A DNA stretch of 64,000 nt. It comes from Streptomyces sp. NRRL F-2664 (lineage in GTDB: Bacteria; Actinomycetota; Actinomycetes; Streptomycetales; Streptomycetaceae). Positions 16,769 to 25,051 of this stretch are shown piece by piece (position 1 is the first letter of the stretch; every line of letters starts with the position of its first letter). The position numbers were made by a program, and so were the translations under genes. The notes under the pieces are model-generated. The model ran no database searches. It was not told the origin of the DNA and saw only the letters and a program-made list of their open reading frames with translations. The stretch covers positions 248,001 through 312,000 of the forward strand of contig NZ_JOFX01000005.1 in assembly GCF_000719345.1 (NCBI RefSeq), read 5' to 3'.

Positions 16769-17947
16769 ATGGAAACCGAGCACCGCGTCAGCACGCTGGA
16801 GCTGTTCTTCGACCTCGTCTTCGTCTTCACCATCACGCAGTTGACGGTGCTGCTGGCGGACGACCTGACCCTGCGGGGCGCGGGGCAGGTCGTGCTCATC
16901 TTCACCGTGCTGTTCTGGATGTACGGGGGCTATGCGCACCTGACGAACCAGGTGCCGCCGGACCGGCCCGTCCGGCGCGTGCTGCTCATGCTGGCCATGG
17001 GCGCGTTCATGGTGTGCGCCCTGGCCGTGCCCACCGCGTTCGGGGCGGGCGGGGTCGCCTTCGGCCTGGGGTACCTGCTGGTCGTCCTGGTGCACGGCAC
17101 GCTGTTCACGCAGGCGCACGGCCGCGGGGTGCTGTGGTTCGCACTGCCCAACGTGCTGTGCGCACTGGCGGTGACGGCCGCCGGTTTCTTCGACGGGCTG
17201 CCCGCCTGGGGTCTGTGGCTGCTGGCGCTGCTGCTGCAGTTCGTGACGCCGGTGGTCGTGCAGCGGGTCGCGGCGAGCGGGGCGCCGGCGGAGCCGGAGC
17301 GTGCGGAGCAGACCGTCGGCGACCAGCTCGGCGGGATGAACGCGGCCCACCTGGTCGAACGGCACGGCCTGCTGCTGATCATCGTCTTCGGCGAGTCCGT
17401 GATCGCGATCGGCATCGGGGTCGGTTCGCTGCCGCTGTCCGCCGGTATCGCGGGCGGTGCCTTCCTGGCGCTCGCGATCGCGTCCGCGATGTGGTGGATG
17501 TACTTCGTGCGCGACGAGGGCCGGGCCGAGGAGGTCTTCGCGCGGACGCCGCCGGACCGGCGTTTCAAGCTGGCGATGGCGGCGTACTACTACGCGTTCC
17601 TGCCCGTGCTGCTGGGCATCGCCGTCTTCGCGGCCGGCGTGAAGAAGACCATCGGGCATCTCGGGGAGCACCTGCACACCGGCCCGGCGGTCGCGCTGGC
17701 CGGCGGCGTCGCCCTCTACCTCGCCGGGAACCTGGTCTTCCGCGCGGTCCTGGGCCTCGGGGCGGCCCCCTACCGCGCGGCGGCCCTGGTGCTGGCGCTC
17801 GCCACCGTGCCCGTGGGGACCGGCTGGACGGGGGCCGGACAGTTGGTGGCCCTGGCCGTCGTCCTGGTCGGTGCGGTGGCGGCCGAGGGCGGCCGCTCTC
17901 CCGCCGCGGCGCGGGTGACGGCCGCGGAGGGCGTCACGGGCAGCTGA
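16769..17947 (+). CDS. Low-temperature-requirement A (LtrA) family membrane protein
   Basis: 392 aa. ATG with GGGGGGAG 6 nt upstream. The N-terminus VSTLELFFDLVFVFTITQLT is the LtrA signature, followed by about eleven membrane segments and the conserved HGLLLIIVFGESVIAIGIGV near residue 195. LtrA was named from a Listeria cold-growth mutant; the biochemical function is unknown. The 3' end overlaps the convergent ketosynthase gene by 14 nt, with no terminator between them. Confidence 0.9.
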   Translation: METEHRVSTLELFFDLVFVFTITQLTVLLADDLTLRGAGQVVLIFTVLFWMYGGYAHLTNQVPPDRPVRRVLLMLAMGAFMVCALAVPTAFGAGGVAFGLGYLLVVLVHGTLFTQAHGRGVLWFALPNVLCALAVTAAGFFDGLPAWGLWLLALLLQFVTPVVVQRVAASGAPAEPERAEQTVGDQLGGMNAAHLVERHGLLLIIVFGESVIAIGIGVGSLPLSAGIAGGAFLALAIASAMWWMYFVRDEGRAEEVFARTPPDRRFKLAMAAYYYAFLPVLLGIAVFAAGVKKTIGHLGEHLHTGPAVALAGGVALYLAGNLVFRAVLGLGAAPYRAAALVLALATVPVGTGWTGAGQLVALAVVLVGAVAAEGGRSPAAARVTAAEGVTGS

Positions 17948-18875
17948 TGACCTGGCCGGCGTAGGAGAGGTTCCCGCCGAAGCCGAAGAGGAGGACCGGG
18001 GCGCCGGAGGGGACCTCGCCCCGCTCGACCAGCTTCGACAGGGCCATGGGGATGCTCGCCGCGGAGGTGTTGCCGGAGTCGACGACGTCACGGGCGACGA
18101 CGGCGTTGACCGCGCCGATCCTGGCGGCGAGCGGCTCGATGATGCGCAGGTTCGCCTGGTGCAGGACGACCGCGGCCAGCTCCTCCGGGGCGACGCCGGC
18201 CTTCTCGCACACCTTGCGGGCGAGCGGCGGCAGCCGGCTGGTCGTCCAGCGGTAGACGGACTGGCCCTCCTGGGCGAAGACGGGCGGCGAGCCCTCGATG
18301 CGGACCGCGTTGCCCATCTCCGGGACGGAGCCCCACAGCACGGGGCCGATGCCGGGCTCCTCGCAGGCCTCGACGACGGCCGCGCCCGCGCCGTCGCCGG
18401 TGAGCACGCAGGTGGTGCGGTCGGCCCAGTCGGTGATCTCGGTCATCTTGTCGGCCCCGATGACCAGTGCGCGGGTGGCGGAGCCGGCGCGGATGGCGTG
18501 GTCGGCCGTGGCCAGGGCGTGGGTGAAGCCCGAACAGACGACGTTGATGTCCATGACGGCGGGGCTGCCGCCCATGCCCAGCTTGGCGGCGACGCGCGCG
18601 GCCATGTTGGGCGAACGGTCGATCGCCGTGGAGGTGGCCACCAGGACGAGGTCGATGTCGTGCGGGGTCAGGCCGGCTCCGGCCAGCGCCTTTCCGGCCG
18701 CGTGGAAGGCCAGCTCGTCCACGGGCTCGTCCGGGCCGGCGACGTGGCGGGTGCGGATGCCGACGCGGGAGCGGATCCACTCGTCGGTGGTGTCGACCAT
18801 GGCCGCGAGGTCCTCGTTGGTGAGCACTTTCGCGGGCTGGTAGTGCCCTAGCGCCACCACGCGTGAACCGGTCAT
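17934..18875 (-). CDS. Beta-ketoacyl-ACP synthase III-like enzyme (FabH family)
   Basis: 313 aa. ATG start after GAGGGGGGA; the frame extends 12 codons further without a ribosome site. The thiolase-fold triad is complete: Cys114 (VVCSGFTHA), His239 (LHQANLRII) and Asn269 (DSGNTSAASIP). This enzyme condenses an acyl-CoA starter with malonyl-ACP. No acyl carrier protein, FabD or FabF lies nearby, so it is probably an extra KAS III outside the main fatty-acid cluster, perhaps using a special starter or making a signalling or secondary metabolite. Confidence 0.9.
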   Translation of the reverse strand: MTGSRVVALGHYQPAKVLTNEDLAAMVDTTDEWIRSRVGIRTRHVAGPDEPVDELAFHAAGKALAGAGLTPHDIDLVLVATSTAIDRSPNMAARVAAKLGMGGSPAVMDINVVCSGFTHALATADHAIRAGSATRALVIGADKMTEITDWADRTTCVLTGDGAGAAVVEACEEPGIGPVLWGSVPEMGNAVRIEGSPPVFAQEGQSVYRWTTSRLPPLARKVCEKAGVAPEELAAVVLHQANLRIIEPLAARIGAVNAVVARDVVDSGNTSAASIPMALSKLVERGEVPSGAPVLLFGFGGNLSYAGQVISCP

Positions 18876-19081
18876 GGGCGGGGTCCCCCCTCGTAGGCAA
18901 GTCAGGATCACCCAGCTTTGCCTGCTACTGGTGGGTACGTGTGCGTGTGACCCGACAGGATTGAGGGCCCTGATTTTGGAGCTTCCCGAGGAGCTCCCTG
19001 CCGGGGACCTGGTCGGATGCGGAACCGCGAGAATGAGTACGTCGGACGTGGGCGAGAAACAGAAGGGGTGGGCTGATCACC

Positions 19082-19909
19082 ATGGGACGGGTCACCGAGC
19101 GCCGTCGCGTCGTCCGGATCCGGAACGGCGGGGCGGCGGTCCGCCCGGACACCCTGGTGGCCGAGGAGCCGCTGGAGATCCGGCTGAACGGCCGGCCGCT
19201 GGCCATCACCATGCGTACGCCGGGTGACGACTTCGCCCTGGCGGTGGGCTTCCTGGTGAGCGAGGGGGTACTCGGCTCGGCGTCGGAGGTCCGGGCCGTC
19301 ACCTACTGCGAGGGGGCGACGGAGGACGGCACGAACACCTACAACGTCGTCAACGTGCAGCTGGCGGCCGGGGTGCCCGTGCCGGACATCACGCTGGAGC
19401 GGAACGTCTACACCACCTCGTCCTGCGGCCTGTGCGGGAAGGCCAGCCTGGACGCGGTCCGTACGGCGTCCCGCTTCCCCGGGGTCTCCGCCGACCCGGT
19501 ACGGGTGCCCGCGGAGGTCCTGACCGGTCTGCCGGACCGGTTGCGGGCGGCCCAGAAGGTCTTCGACCGTACGGGCGGCCTGCACGCGGCGGGGCTGTTC
19601 ACGGCCGACGGCGAACTGCTGGACCTGCGGGAGGACGTGGGCCGGCACAACGCGGTGGACAAGATCGTCGGCCGGGCGCTGCAGGCGGGACGGCTCCCGC
19701 TCAGGGGCGCGGTGCTGCTGGTGTCGGGCCGGGCGTCCTTCGAACTCGCCCAGAAGGCGGTGATGGCGGGCATACCGGTGCTGGCGGCGGTCTCCGCACC
19801 GTCCTCCCTGGCGGTGGACCTGGCGGTGGAGTCGGGCATGACCCTGATCGGTTTCCTGCGGGGCCCCGACATGAACATCTACGCGGGCGAGGAGCGGATC
19901 ACCCTGTAG
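19082..19909 (+). CDS. fdhD: Formate dehydrogenase accessory sulfurtransferase FdhD
   Basis: 275 aa. FdhD passes sulfur from IscS to the molybdenum cofactor of formate dehydrogenase. The catalytic cysteines are in SSCGLCG (Cys115 and Cys118). Other family blocks are [41 protein letters not shown] and [13 protein letters not shown]. The ATG lacks a close ribosome site, so an alternative start is possible but none is better. Formate dehydrogenase itself is not in the window. Its 3' end overlaps by 11 nt a convergent membrane-protein gene. Confidence 0.95.
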   Translation: MGRVTERRRVVRIRNGGAAVRPDTLVAEEPLEIRLNGRPLAITMRTPGDDFALAVGFLVSEGVLGSASEVRAVTYCEGATEDGTNTYNVVNVQLAAGVPVPDITLERNVYTTSSCGLCGKASLDAVRTASRFPGVSADPVRVPAEVLTGLPDRLRAAQKVFDRTGGLHAAGLFTADGELLDLREDVGRHNAVDKIVGRALQAGRLPLRGAVLLVSGRASFELAQKAVMAGIPVLAAVSAPSSLAVDLAVESGMTLIGFLRGPDMNIYAGEERITL

Positions 19910-20357
19910 GGGCGCGCCGGAAGCGCTCCGCGCCGGCCGTGCGGCTGAGGAACGTGGCCCACACGTCGCTGCCGTCCTCTGCACTGTCCCCGCCGGTGCC
20001 GTGGAGCGAGAACCAGTCGGTGCACGTCTCGGGCGTCCCGGCCGGGCTGAATGAGACCCGGATCCCCGGGTCCTCGTCGGGAAGCCCGCCAAGGGTCCAG
20101 CCGCCGTCGCCGGTGAAAGCGCCGAGCTCCCCGCCCCGGACGCACACCCAGTCCCTGGCCCCCGAGAGGTGCACCCGGCCGTCGGCCATGACCTCCAGCC
20201 GGGCTCCGCGGTCGCCGTGCCAGGTACCGATGACGTCCTCCTCCGTCAGCAGAGGGGAGGACGCGCCGCCCAACCGGTGTAGGGCCAGGGCGGCGAGCAG
20301 GAGCACACCGAAGAGGACGCTGAGGGTGATGGTCACCGTGCGGGCGAGGTTGTACAC
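19899..20357 (-). CDS. Membrane-anchored hypothetical protein
   Basis: 152 aa. One N-terminal membrane segment ([17 protein letters not shown]), then an extracytoplasmic beta-rich domain ([20 protein letters not shown]) reminiscent of small Streptomyces extracellular domains of unknown function. It starts 1 nt after the ferredoxin-like gene, so the two are surely co-transcribed. No catalytic motif is visible. Confidence 0.75.
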   Translation of the reverse strand: MYNLARTVTITLSVLFGVLLLAALALHRLGGASSPLLTEEDVIGTWHGDRGARLEVMADGRVHLSGARDWVCVRGGELGAFTGDGGWTLGGLPDEDPGIRVSFSPAGTPETCTDWFSLHGTGGDSAEDGSDVWATFLSRTAGAERFRRAPTG

Positions 20358-20358
20358 G

Positions 20359-20793
20359 TCAGCGGGCCCGGCGGCCGCGGCGGCGGGGGTCGGCGGGCGG
20401 TTCGGGGGCCGGCGGGTCGATGCGGTGGAGGTCCAGGGTGGCCGGGAGGGGGGTCGCGCCGGGGCCGCCGGATTCGGCCCACGCGATGATCTCGTCGGTG
20501 GCGGTGTCGTCGAGGGCCCAGCCGAACCACACCGCGCGGGCGCCCCGGCGGCGGGCCTCGGTGGTGGGTTGGACCACGATGACGTTGGCCTGGGCGCACG
20601 GGCCGAGGCAGTCGCTCGTACGGACGGCCAGGCGGCCCCCGGACGCGGCCGCGGCCTCGCGCAGCCGGGCGAGCTGGCCGGCGTGGTCGGTGCCGGGGTT
20701 CTTGCGCGGGTCTCCGCAGCAGCAGCCGCGGCAGACCACCAGGGTGCAGGGGCGTTCGGCGCGGGCGCCGAGCGGGCGTATCCAGGTCACCAC
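20359..20793 (-). CDS. Thioredoxin-like [2Fe-2S] ferredoxin domain protein
   Basis: 144 aa from a GTG-GTG start. Cysteines CRGCCCGD near residues 21-26 and CLGPC near 62-66 give the four-Cys pattern of thioredoxin-fold [2Fe-2S] ferredoxins, in a domain with NVIVVQP and a final Pro/Arg-rich tail. Such proteins shuttle electrons in NuoE-type or hydrogenase/formate dehydrogenase systems; neighbourhood with fdhD supports a link to formate metabolism. Second gene of a three-gene leftward unit (transporter, ferredoxin, membrane protein; gaps 31 and 1 nt). Confidence 0.82.
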   Translation of the reverse strand: MVTWIRPLGARAERPCTLVVCRGCCCGDPRKNPGTDHAGQLARLREAAAASGGRLAVRTSDCLGPCAQANVIVVQPTTEARRRGARAVWFGWALDDTATDEIIAWAESGGPGATPLPATLDLHRIDPPAPEPPADPRRRGRRAR

Positions 20794-20824
20794 CGCACGT
20801 TACCGGGCGGGGGGATCTTGTCGG

Positions 20825-21841
20825 TCAGGCCGTGCGGGAGACCTCCGCCACACGGTCGGCGGGGAGTGGGGGCAGCGGGTCGGCGGCGCGGCGCCGGGCG
20901 ATGACCGCGCAGACCATCAGCTGCATCTGGTGGAAGAGCATCAGCGGGAGCACCGCGAGGCCGGCCTGGGCCCCGAACAGGACGCTGGCCATGGGCAGCC
21001 CGGCGGCCAGGCTCTTCTTCGAGCCGGCGAACTGGACGGCGATGCGGTCCTCGCGGCCGAAGCCGAGGCGTGCCGCGCCGTACCAGGTGAGGAGCAGCAT
21101 GGCCGCGAGGAGGACAGCCTCCATGAGCAGTAGCGCGCCCAGGCGCAGGGGGCTGACCTGCCGCCAGATGCCGGCGACCATGCCGGCGCTGAAGGCGGTG
21201 TAGACGACGAGCAGGATCGACCCGCGGTCGACGCGTCCCTGGACCCTCTTGTGTCGGGTGAGGAACCCGCCGACCCAGCGGCGCAGCGCCTGGCCCAGGA
21301 GGAAGGGCAGCAGGAGCTGGAGGGCGATCCGCAGGAGGGAGTCGGCGGAGAGGCCGCCGGTGCGGCCGCCGAGCAGGACGGCCGCGAGCAGGGGGGTGAG
21401 GACGATGCCGGCCAGGCTGGAGAAGGAGCCGGCACAGATCGCGGCGGGGACGTTGCCGCGGGCGATCGAGGTGAAGGCGATGGAGGACTGGACGGTGGAG
21501 GGGACCAGGCAGAGGAAGACCAGGCCGCTGTGGAGCGCGGGCGGCAGGAGCCCGGGGGCGAGGGCGCGCAGGGTCAGCCCGAGGCTCGGGAAGAGCACGA
21601 AGGTGCAGGTGAGCACGGTGAGGTGGAGCCGCCAGTGGCGCAGGCCGTCGAGGGCCTCGCGGGTGGAGAGCCGGGCACCGTAGAGGAAGAAGAGCAGGGC
21701 GACGGCCGCGGTGGAGGCGGCGCCGGCGGCCGTGGCGGCGGCGCCGCGGGCGGGGACGAGGGCGGCGAGGCCCACCGTGGCGAGCAGGGCGAGGACGTAC
21801 GGGTCCAGGGGGAGCCGGGCGGGGAGGTGCGGGCGGCGCAT
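20825..21841 (-). CDS. SBF-like (bile acid:sodium symporter superfamily) transporter
   Basis: 338 aa from ATG 21841; a GTG at 21856 is an equally possible start and upstream codons in frame lack ribosome sites. About ten membrane segments (LALLATVGLAALVPA; ALLFFLYGARLSTREALDGL; LVFLCLVPSTVQSSIAFTSI) match the SBF_like/YfeH subfamily, including the PSTVQSS and FAGSKKSLAAGLPMA crossover motifs. It should couple an organic anion to Na+ or H+. The divergent LysR gene and an intergenic palindrome suggest substrate-dependent induction. Confidence 0.88.
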   Translation of the reverse strand: MRRPHLPARLPLDPYVLALLATVGLAALVPARGAAATAAGAASTAAVALLFFLYGARLSTREALDGLRHWRLHLTVLTCTFVLFPSLGLTLRALAPGLLPPALHSGLVFLCLVPSTVQSSIAFTSIARGNVPAAICAGSFSSLAGIVLTPLLAAVLLGGRTGGLSADSLLRIALQLLLPFLLGQALRRWVGGFLTRHKRVQGRVDRGSILLVVYTAFSAGMVAGIWRQVSPLRLGALLLMEAVLLAAMLLLTWYGAARLGFGREDRIAVQFAGSKKSLAAGLPMASVLFGAQAGLAVLPLMLFHQMQLMVCAVIARRRAADPLPPLPADRVAEVSRTA

Positions 21842-21964
21842 GTCCAGGGTGCTCACTTGCTGTCGGTACGGGCGGGCCCGGGGCCCGAGCGGGCCGGAGG
21901 CTCTTCGTCCCTTCATGGTCGGTGGCCGCCGGTGATCGGGAAAGCCGTACACGAAACTCACTGT

Positions 21965-21981
21965 CATCACGCATCGTGATG
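21965..21981. promoter_or_regulatory. Candidate LysR operator (CATCACG-CAT-CGTGATG)
   Basis: A perfect 7-3-7 palindrome contains the LysR-type ATC-N9-GAT core (T-N11-A). It ends 20 bp before the LysR start codon and about 9 bp before the TAGGGT -10-like box, an ideal place for autorepression plus activation of the divergent transporter. Confidence 0.7.
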
Positions 21982-22001
21982 GCCGCGCGTAGGGTGGGGG
22001 G

Positions 22002-22853
22002 ATGTACGACCCGGTTCAGTTGCGGACGTTCCTCACCGTGGCCCAGACGCTGAGCTTCACGCAGGCCGCGGGGCGTCTCGGCGTACGGCAGTCCACGGTC
22101 AGCCAGCACGTGCGGCGGCTGGAGGAGGCGACGGGGCGGCCGCTGTTCCTGCGGGACACCCACAGCGTGGAGCTGACGGAGGACGGCGAGGCCATGCTCG
22201 GCTTCGCGCGGACGATCCTGGAGGCGCACGAGCGGGCGGCTGCCTTCTTCACGGGGACGCGGCTGCGGGGGCGGCTGCGGTTCGGGGCCTCGGAGGACTT
22301 CGTGCTGTCGCGGCTCCCGGAGATCCTGGAGGGCTTCCGGCACGAGCACCCGGAGGTGGACCTGGAGCTGTCGGTGGAACTGTCCGGCACGCTGCACGAG
22401 CGGCTGGACGCGGGGCGGCTGGACCTGGTGCTGGCGAAGCGGCGCGGCCCCGGGGACGAGCGGGGCCGCCTGGTGTGGCGGGACCGGATGGTGTGGATCG
22501 GAGCCGAGGGGCTGCGGGTGGATCCCGAGCGGCCGGTTCCGCTGATCGTCTTCCCGCCGCCGGGCATCACCCGGGCCCGGGCCCTGGAGGTGCTCGAACG
22601 GGACGGCCGGGCGTGGCGGATCGTGTGCACGAGCGGCAGCCTGAGCGGTCTGGTCGCGGCGGCCCGGGCCGGGCTGGGCGTGATGGCGCACACCCGGGGA
22701 CTGGTCCCGCCGGGGCTGGTGCGGGTCGGCGGGCTGCCCGACCTGGGGCCGGTGGAGTTCGCCCTGGTGCGCGGGCCGCGCGCGTCGCCGGCGGCGGAGG
22801 CCCTCGCGGCGGCGGTCCTCTCGGGCGCGGACCGGCTCACCCGTACCGGCTGA
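22002..22853 (+). CDS. LysR-family transcriptional regulator
   Basis: 283 aa. N-terminal winged helix at residues 1-60 (LRTFLTVAQTLSFTQAAGRL then VRQSTVSQHVRRLEE) and a periplasmic-binding-like effector domain (GRLRFGASEDFVLSRLPEIL). TAGGGT followed by six G and then ATG suggests a leaderless or nearly leaderless transcript. Diverges from the SBF transporter across 160 bp with a perfect LysR-type palindrome, so it most likely controls that transporter operon. Confidence 0.93.
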   Translation: MYDPVQLRTFLTVAQTLSFTQAAGRLGVRQSTVSQHVRRLEEATGRPLFLRDTHSVELTEDGEAMLGFARTILEAHERAAAFFTGTRLRGRLRFGASEDFVLSRLPEILEGFRHEHPEVDLELSVELSGTLHERLDAGRLDLVLAKRRGPGDERGRLVWRDRMVWIGAEGLRVDPERPVPLIVFPPPGITRARALEVLERDGRAWRIVCTSGSLSGLVAAARAGLGVMAHTRGLVPPGLVRVGGLPDLGPVEFALVRGPRASPAAEALAAAVLSGADRLTRTG

Positions 22854-23025
22854 CCGGCACGTACCGGTACGCGGGGACGCCGCCGGCACCGGTGCGAGGG
22901 GGGCGGGGCCCGCGGATGGGCGTACCACCGGCGCACGGAGGTGGCACCGGGGCGCACGACGGGCGGTCCGCGCCGTCCGACCCGCACGTCAGCGGCGTGA
23001 ACGGCGTGATCACTGGGGAGGTCTT

Positions 23026-24927
23026 GTGGAGGTGTCCGAACGCCGATCAACACCCCTTGACGCTGAGGTACGTTCACCGCGGCGCGCGGAGAGGAGCGGG
23101 GCCTTGCGCGAGATCACCGTCCCACCGATCGTCACGGGGCCGCCCGTCGGCGGACTGGCGGACATCGTCTTCCAGCACGCCCGGGAGGACCCGGAGCGCG
23201 TGGTCCTGGGCCGGAAGGCCGACGGCGTGTGGCGGGACGTGACGTCGGGCGAGCTGGCGGCGGAGGTGCTGGCGCTCGCCAAGGGGCTGCTCGCCCAGGG
23301 GGTGGGCTTCGGGGACCGGGTGGCCGTCATGTCGCGCACCCGGTACGAGTTCACGCTCTTCGACTTCGCGCTGTGGGCCATCGGCGCCCAGCCCGTCCCC
23401 GTCTACCCGACGTCCTCCACCGAGCAGGTGCACTGGATCCTCCACGACACGGAGTGCACGGCCTGCGTCGTGGAGAACGAGGACCAGGCCATGACGGTGG
23501 GCTCGGTCATCGACCGGCTCCCCCACCTGCGACGGCTGTGGCAGCTGGACGCGGGGGCCGTGGAGGGGCTGGTCGAGGACGGGCGCTCGGTCGCCGAGGA
23601 CGTCGTGCACCGCCACCGCGGCGCCGTGACGCCCGACGCGACGGCCACGGTGATCTACACGTCGGGGACCACCGGCCGCCCCAAGGGGTGCGTGCTGACG
23701 CACGCCAACTTCATGTACGAGGCCGACACCCTGGTGGCCCGCTGGGAGTCGGTGTTCCAGGGCAGGCAGGGCGACCGGCCGTCGACCCTGCTGTTCCTGC
23801 CGCTGGCCCATGTGTTCGGGCGGATGGTGGAGGTGGCGGCCGTGCGGGCGCGGGTCAAGCTGGGGCACCAGCCGGCCCTGGCTGCGGCCGAGTTGATGCC
23901 GGACCTCGCGGCGTTCCGGCCGACCTTCGTGCTGGGCGTCCCGTACGTCTTCGAGAAGGTCTTCGCCGCCGCCCGCCGCAAGGCCGAGTCCGAGGGGCGC
24001 ACCGCCGCCTTCGACCGGGCCGTGGAGACGGCCGTGCGGTATGCGGAGGCACGCGAACGGAAGGCCTTCGGCACCGGGCCGGGCCCTTCGGCGGCGCTGC
24101 GGATGGAGCACCAGCTCTTCGAGAAGCTGGTCTACGGGAAGGTCCGCGAGGCGATGGGCGGCCGGGTCCGGTACGCCATGTCGGGCGGGTCGGCGCTGTC
24201 GCGCCGCCTCGGGCTGTTCTTCGACGGCGCCGGGGTCACGGTGTTCGAGGGGTACGGGCTGACGGAGTCCTGCGCGGCGGCCACGGCGAACCCCCCGGAG
24301 GCCACGAAGTACGGCACGGTGGGCCGGCCGATCCCGGGCAGCACGGTGCACATCGCCGACGACGGGGAGGTCTGGCTGCACGGCGGCCACATCTTCTCCG
24401 GTTACCTGGGCGATCCGCGGTCCACCGACGCGGTGCTGCGGGGCGGCTGGCTGGCGACCGGGGACCTCGGGCGGCTGGACGAGGACGGGTACCTGGTCAT
24501 CACCGGGCGCAAGAAGGACATCCTGGTGACGTCCAACGGCAAGAGCGTCGCCCCGGCGGCGCTGGAGGAGCGGGTCCGTTCGCATCCGCTGGTGGCGCAG
24601 TGCGTGCTGGTGGGCAACGACCGGCCGTACATCGCGGCGCTGCTCACCCTGGACATGGAGGGGATGGCGCACTGGCTGTCGATGCGCGGCAGGCCCCAGA
24701 TGCCGGCCGCGGACCTGGTGAGCGACCCGGAGCTGACGGCGGAGGTGCGCCGGGCGGTGGTGGCGGCGAACACCCTGGTGTCCCAGGCGGAGGCGATCCG
24801 CACGTTCCGGGTGCTGGCCGAGCAGTTCACGGAGGAGCGGGGGCTGCTGACCCCCTCGCTGAAGCTGAAGCGCCGGGTGATCGAGAAGGTGTACGCGAAG
24901 GAGGTCGCTGCGCTCTACCGGACGTGA
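23026..24927 (+). CDS. Long-chain acyl-CoA synthetase (AMP-forming, FadD type)
   Basis: 633 aa; GTG start with GGGGAG 5 nt upstream. Activates a carboxylic acid with ATP and CoA. Motifs: P-loop YTSGTTGRPKG (about 210-220), GYGLTES (about 408-414), and the hinge/A8 region GWLATGDLGRLDEDGYLVIT then GRKKDILV with the catalytic C-terminal domain. The next genes, 124 nt downstream, encode a Liv-type uptake system with its own promoter, so import followed by CoA-ligation of an acyl or aromatic acid is a reasonable guess. Confidence 0.93.
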   Translation: MEVSERRSTPLDAEVRSPRRAERSGALREITVPPIVTGPPVGGLADIVFQHAREDPERVVLGRKADGVWRDVTSGELAAEVLALAKGLLAQGVGFGDRVAVMSRTRYEFTLFDFALWAIGAQPVPVYPTSSTEQVHWILHDTECTACVVENEDQAMTVGSVIDRLPHLRRLWQLDAGAVEGLVEDGRSVAEDVVHRHRGAVTPDATATVIYTSGTTGRPKGCVLTHANFMYEADTLVARWESVFQGRQGDRPSTLLFLPLAHVFGRMVEVAAVRARVKLGHQPALAAAELMPDLAAFRPTFVLGVPYVFEKVFAAARRKAESEGRTAAFDRAVETAVRYAEARERKAFGTGPGPSAALRMEHQLFEKLVYGKVREAMGGRVRYAMSGGSALSRRLGLFFDGAGVTVFEGYGLTESCAAATANPPEATKYGTVGRPIPGSTVHIADDGEVWLHGGHIFSGYLGDPRSTDAVLRGGWLATGDLGRLDEDGYLVITGRKKDILVTSNGKSVAPAALEERVRSHPLVAQCVLVGNDRPYIAALLTLDMEGMAHWLSMRGRPQMPAADLVSDPELTAEVRRAVVAANTLVSQAEAIRTFRVLAEQFTEERGLLTPSLKLKRRVIEKVYAKEVAALYRT

Positions 24928-24959
24928 GGGGCGTGTCCGGAAGCGGCGACCACTACACC

Positions 24960-25020
24960 TGACGGTTCGTCACTTCAACCGGTCGCCGATATTGACGATC
25001 CGTCAGGTCGCCCACACAAT
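24960..25020 (+). promoter_or_regulatory. Sigma-70-type promoter with tandem TGACG-N3-CGTCA dyads
   Basis: TTGACG (24992-24997) and CACAAT (25015-25020) are 17 bp apart, a good housekeeping promoter for the ABC operon. TGACG-GTT-CGTCA (24960-24972) and TGACG-ATC-CGTCA (24993-25005) are two inverted repeats exactly 33 bp apart, three helical turns; the second covers the -35. This is a typical layout for repression by a TetR-like dimer pair. Confidence 0.7.
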
Positions 25021-25051
25021 GCGGAGATTCCGACCGGAGGGGATCCCCGAC

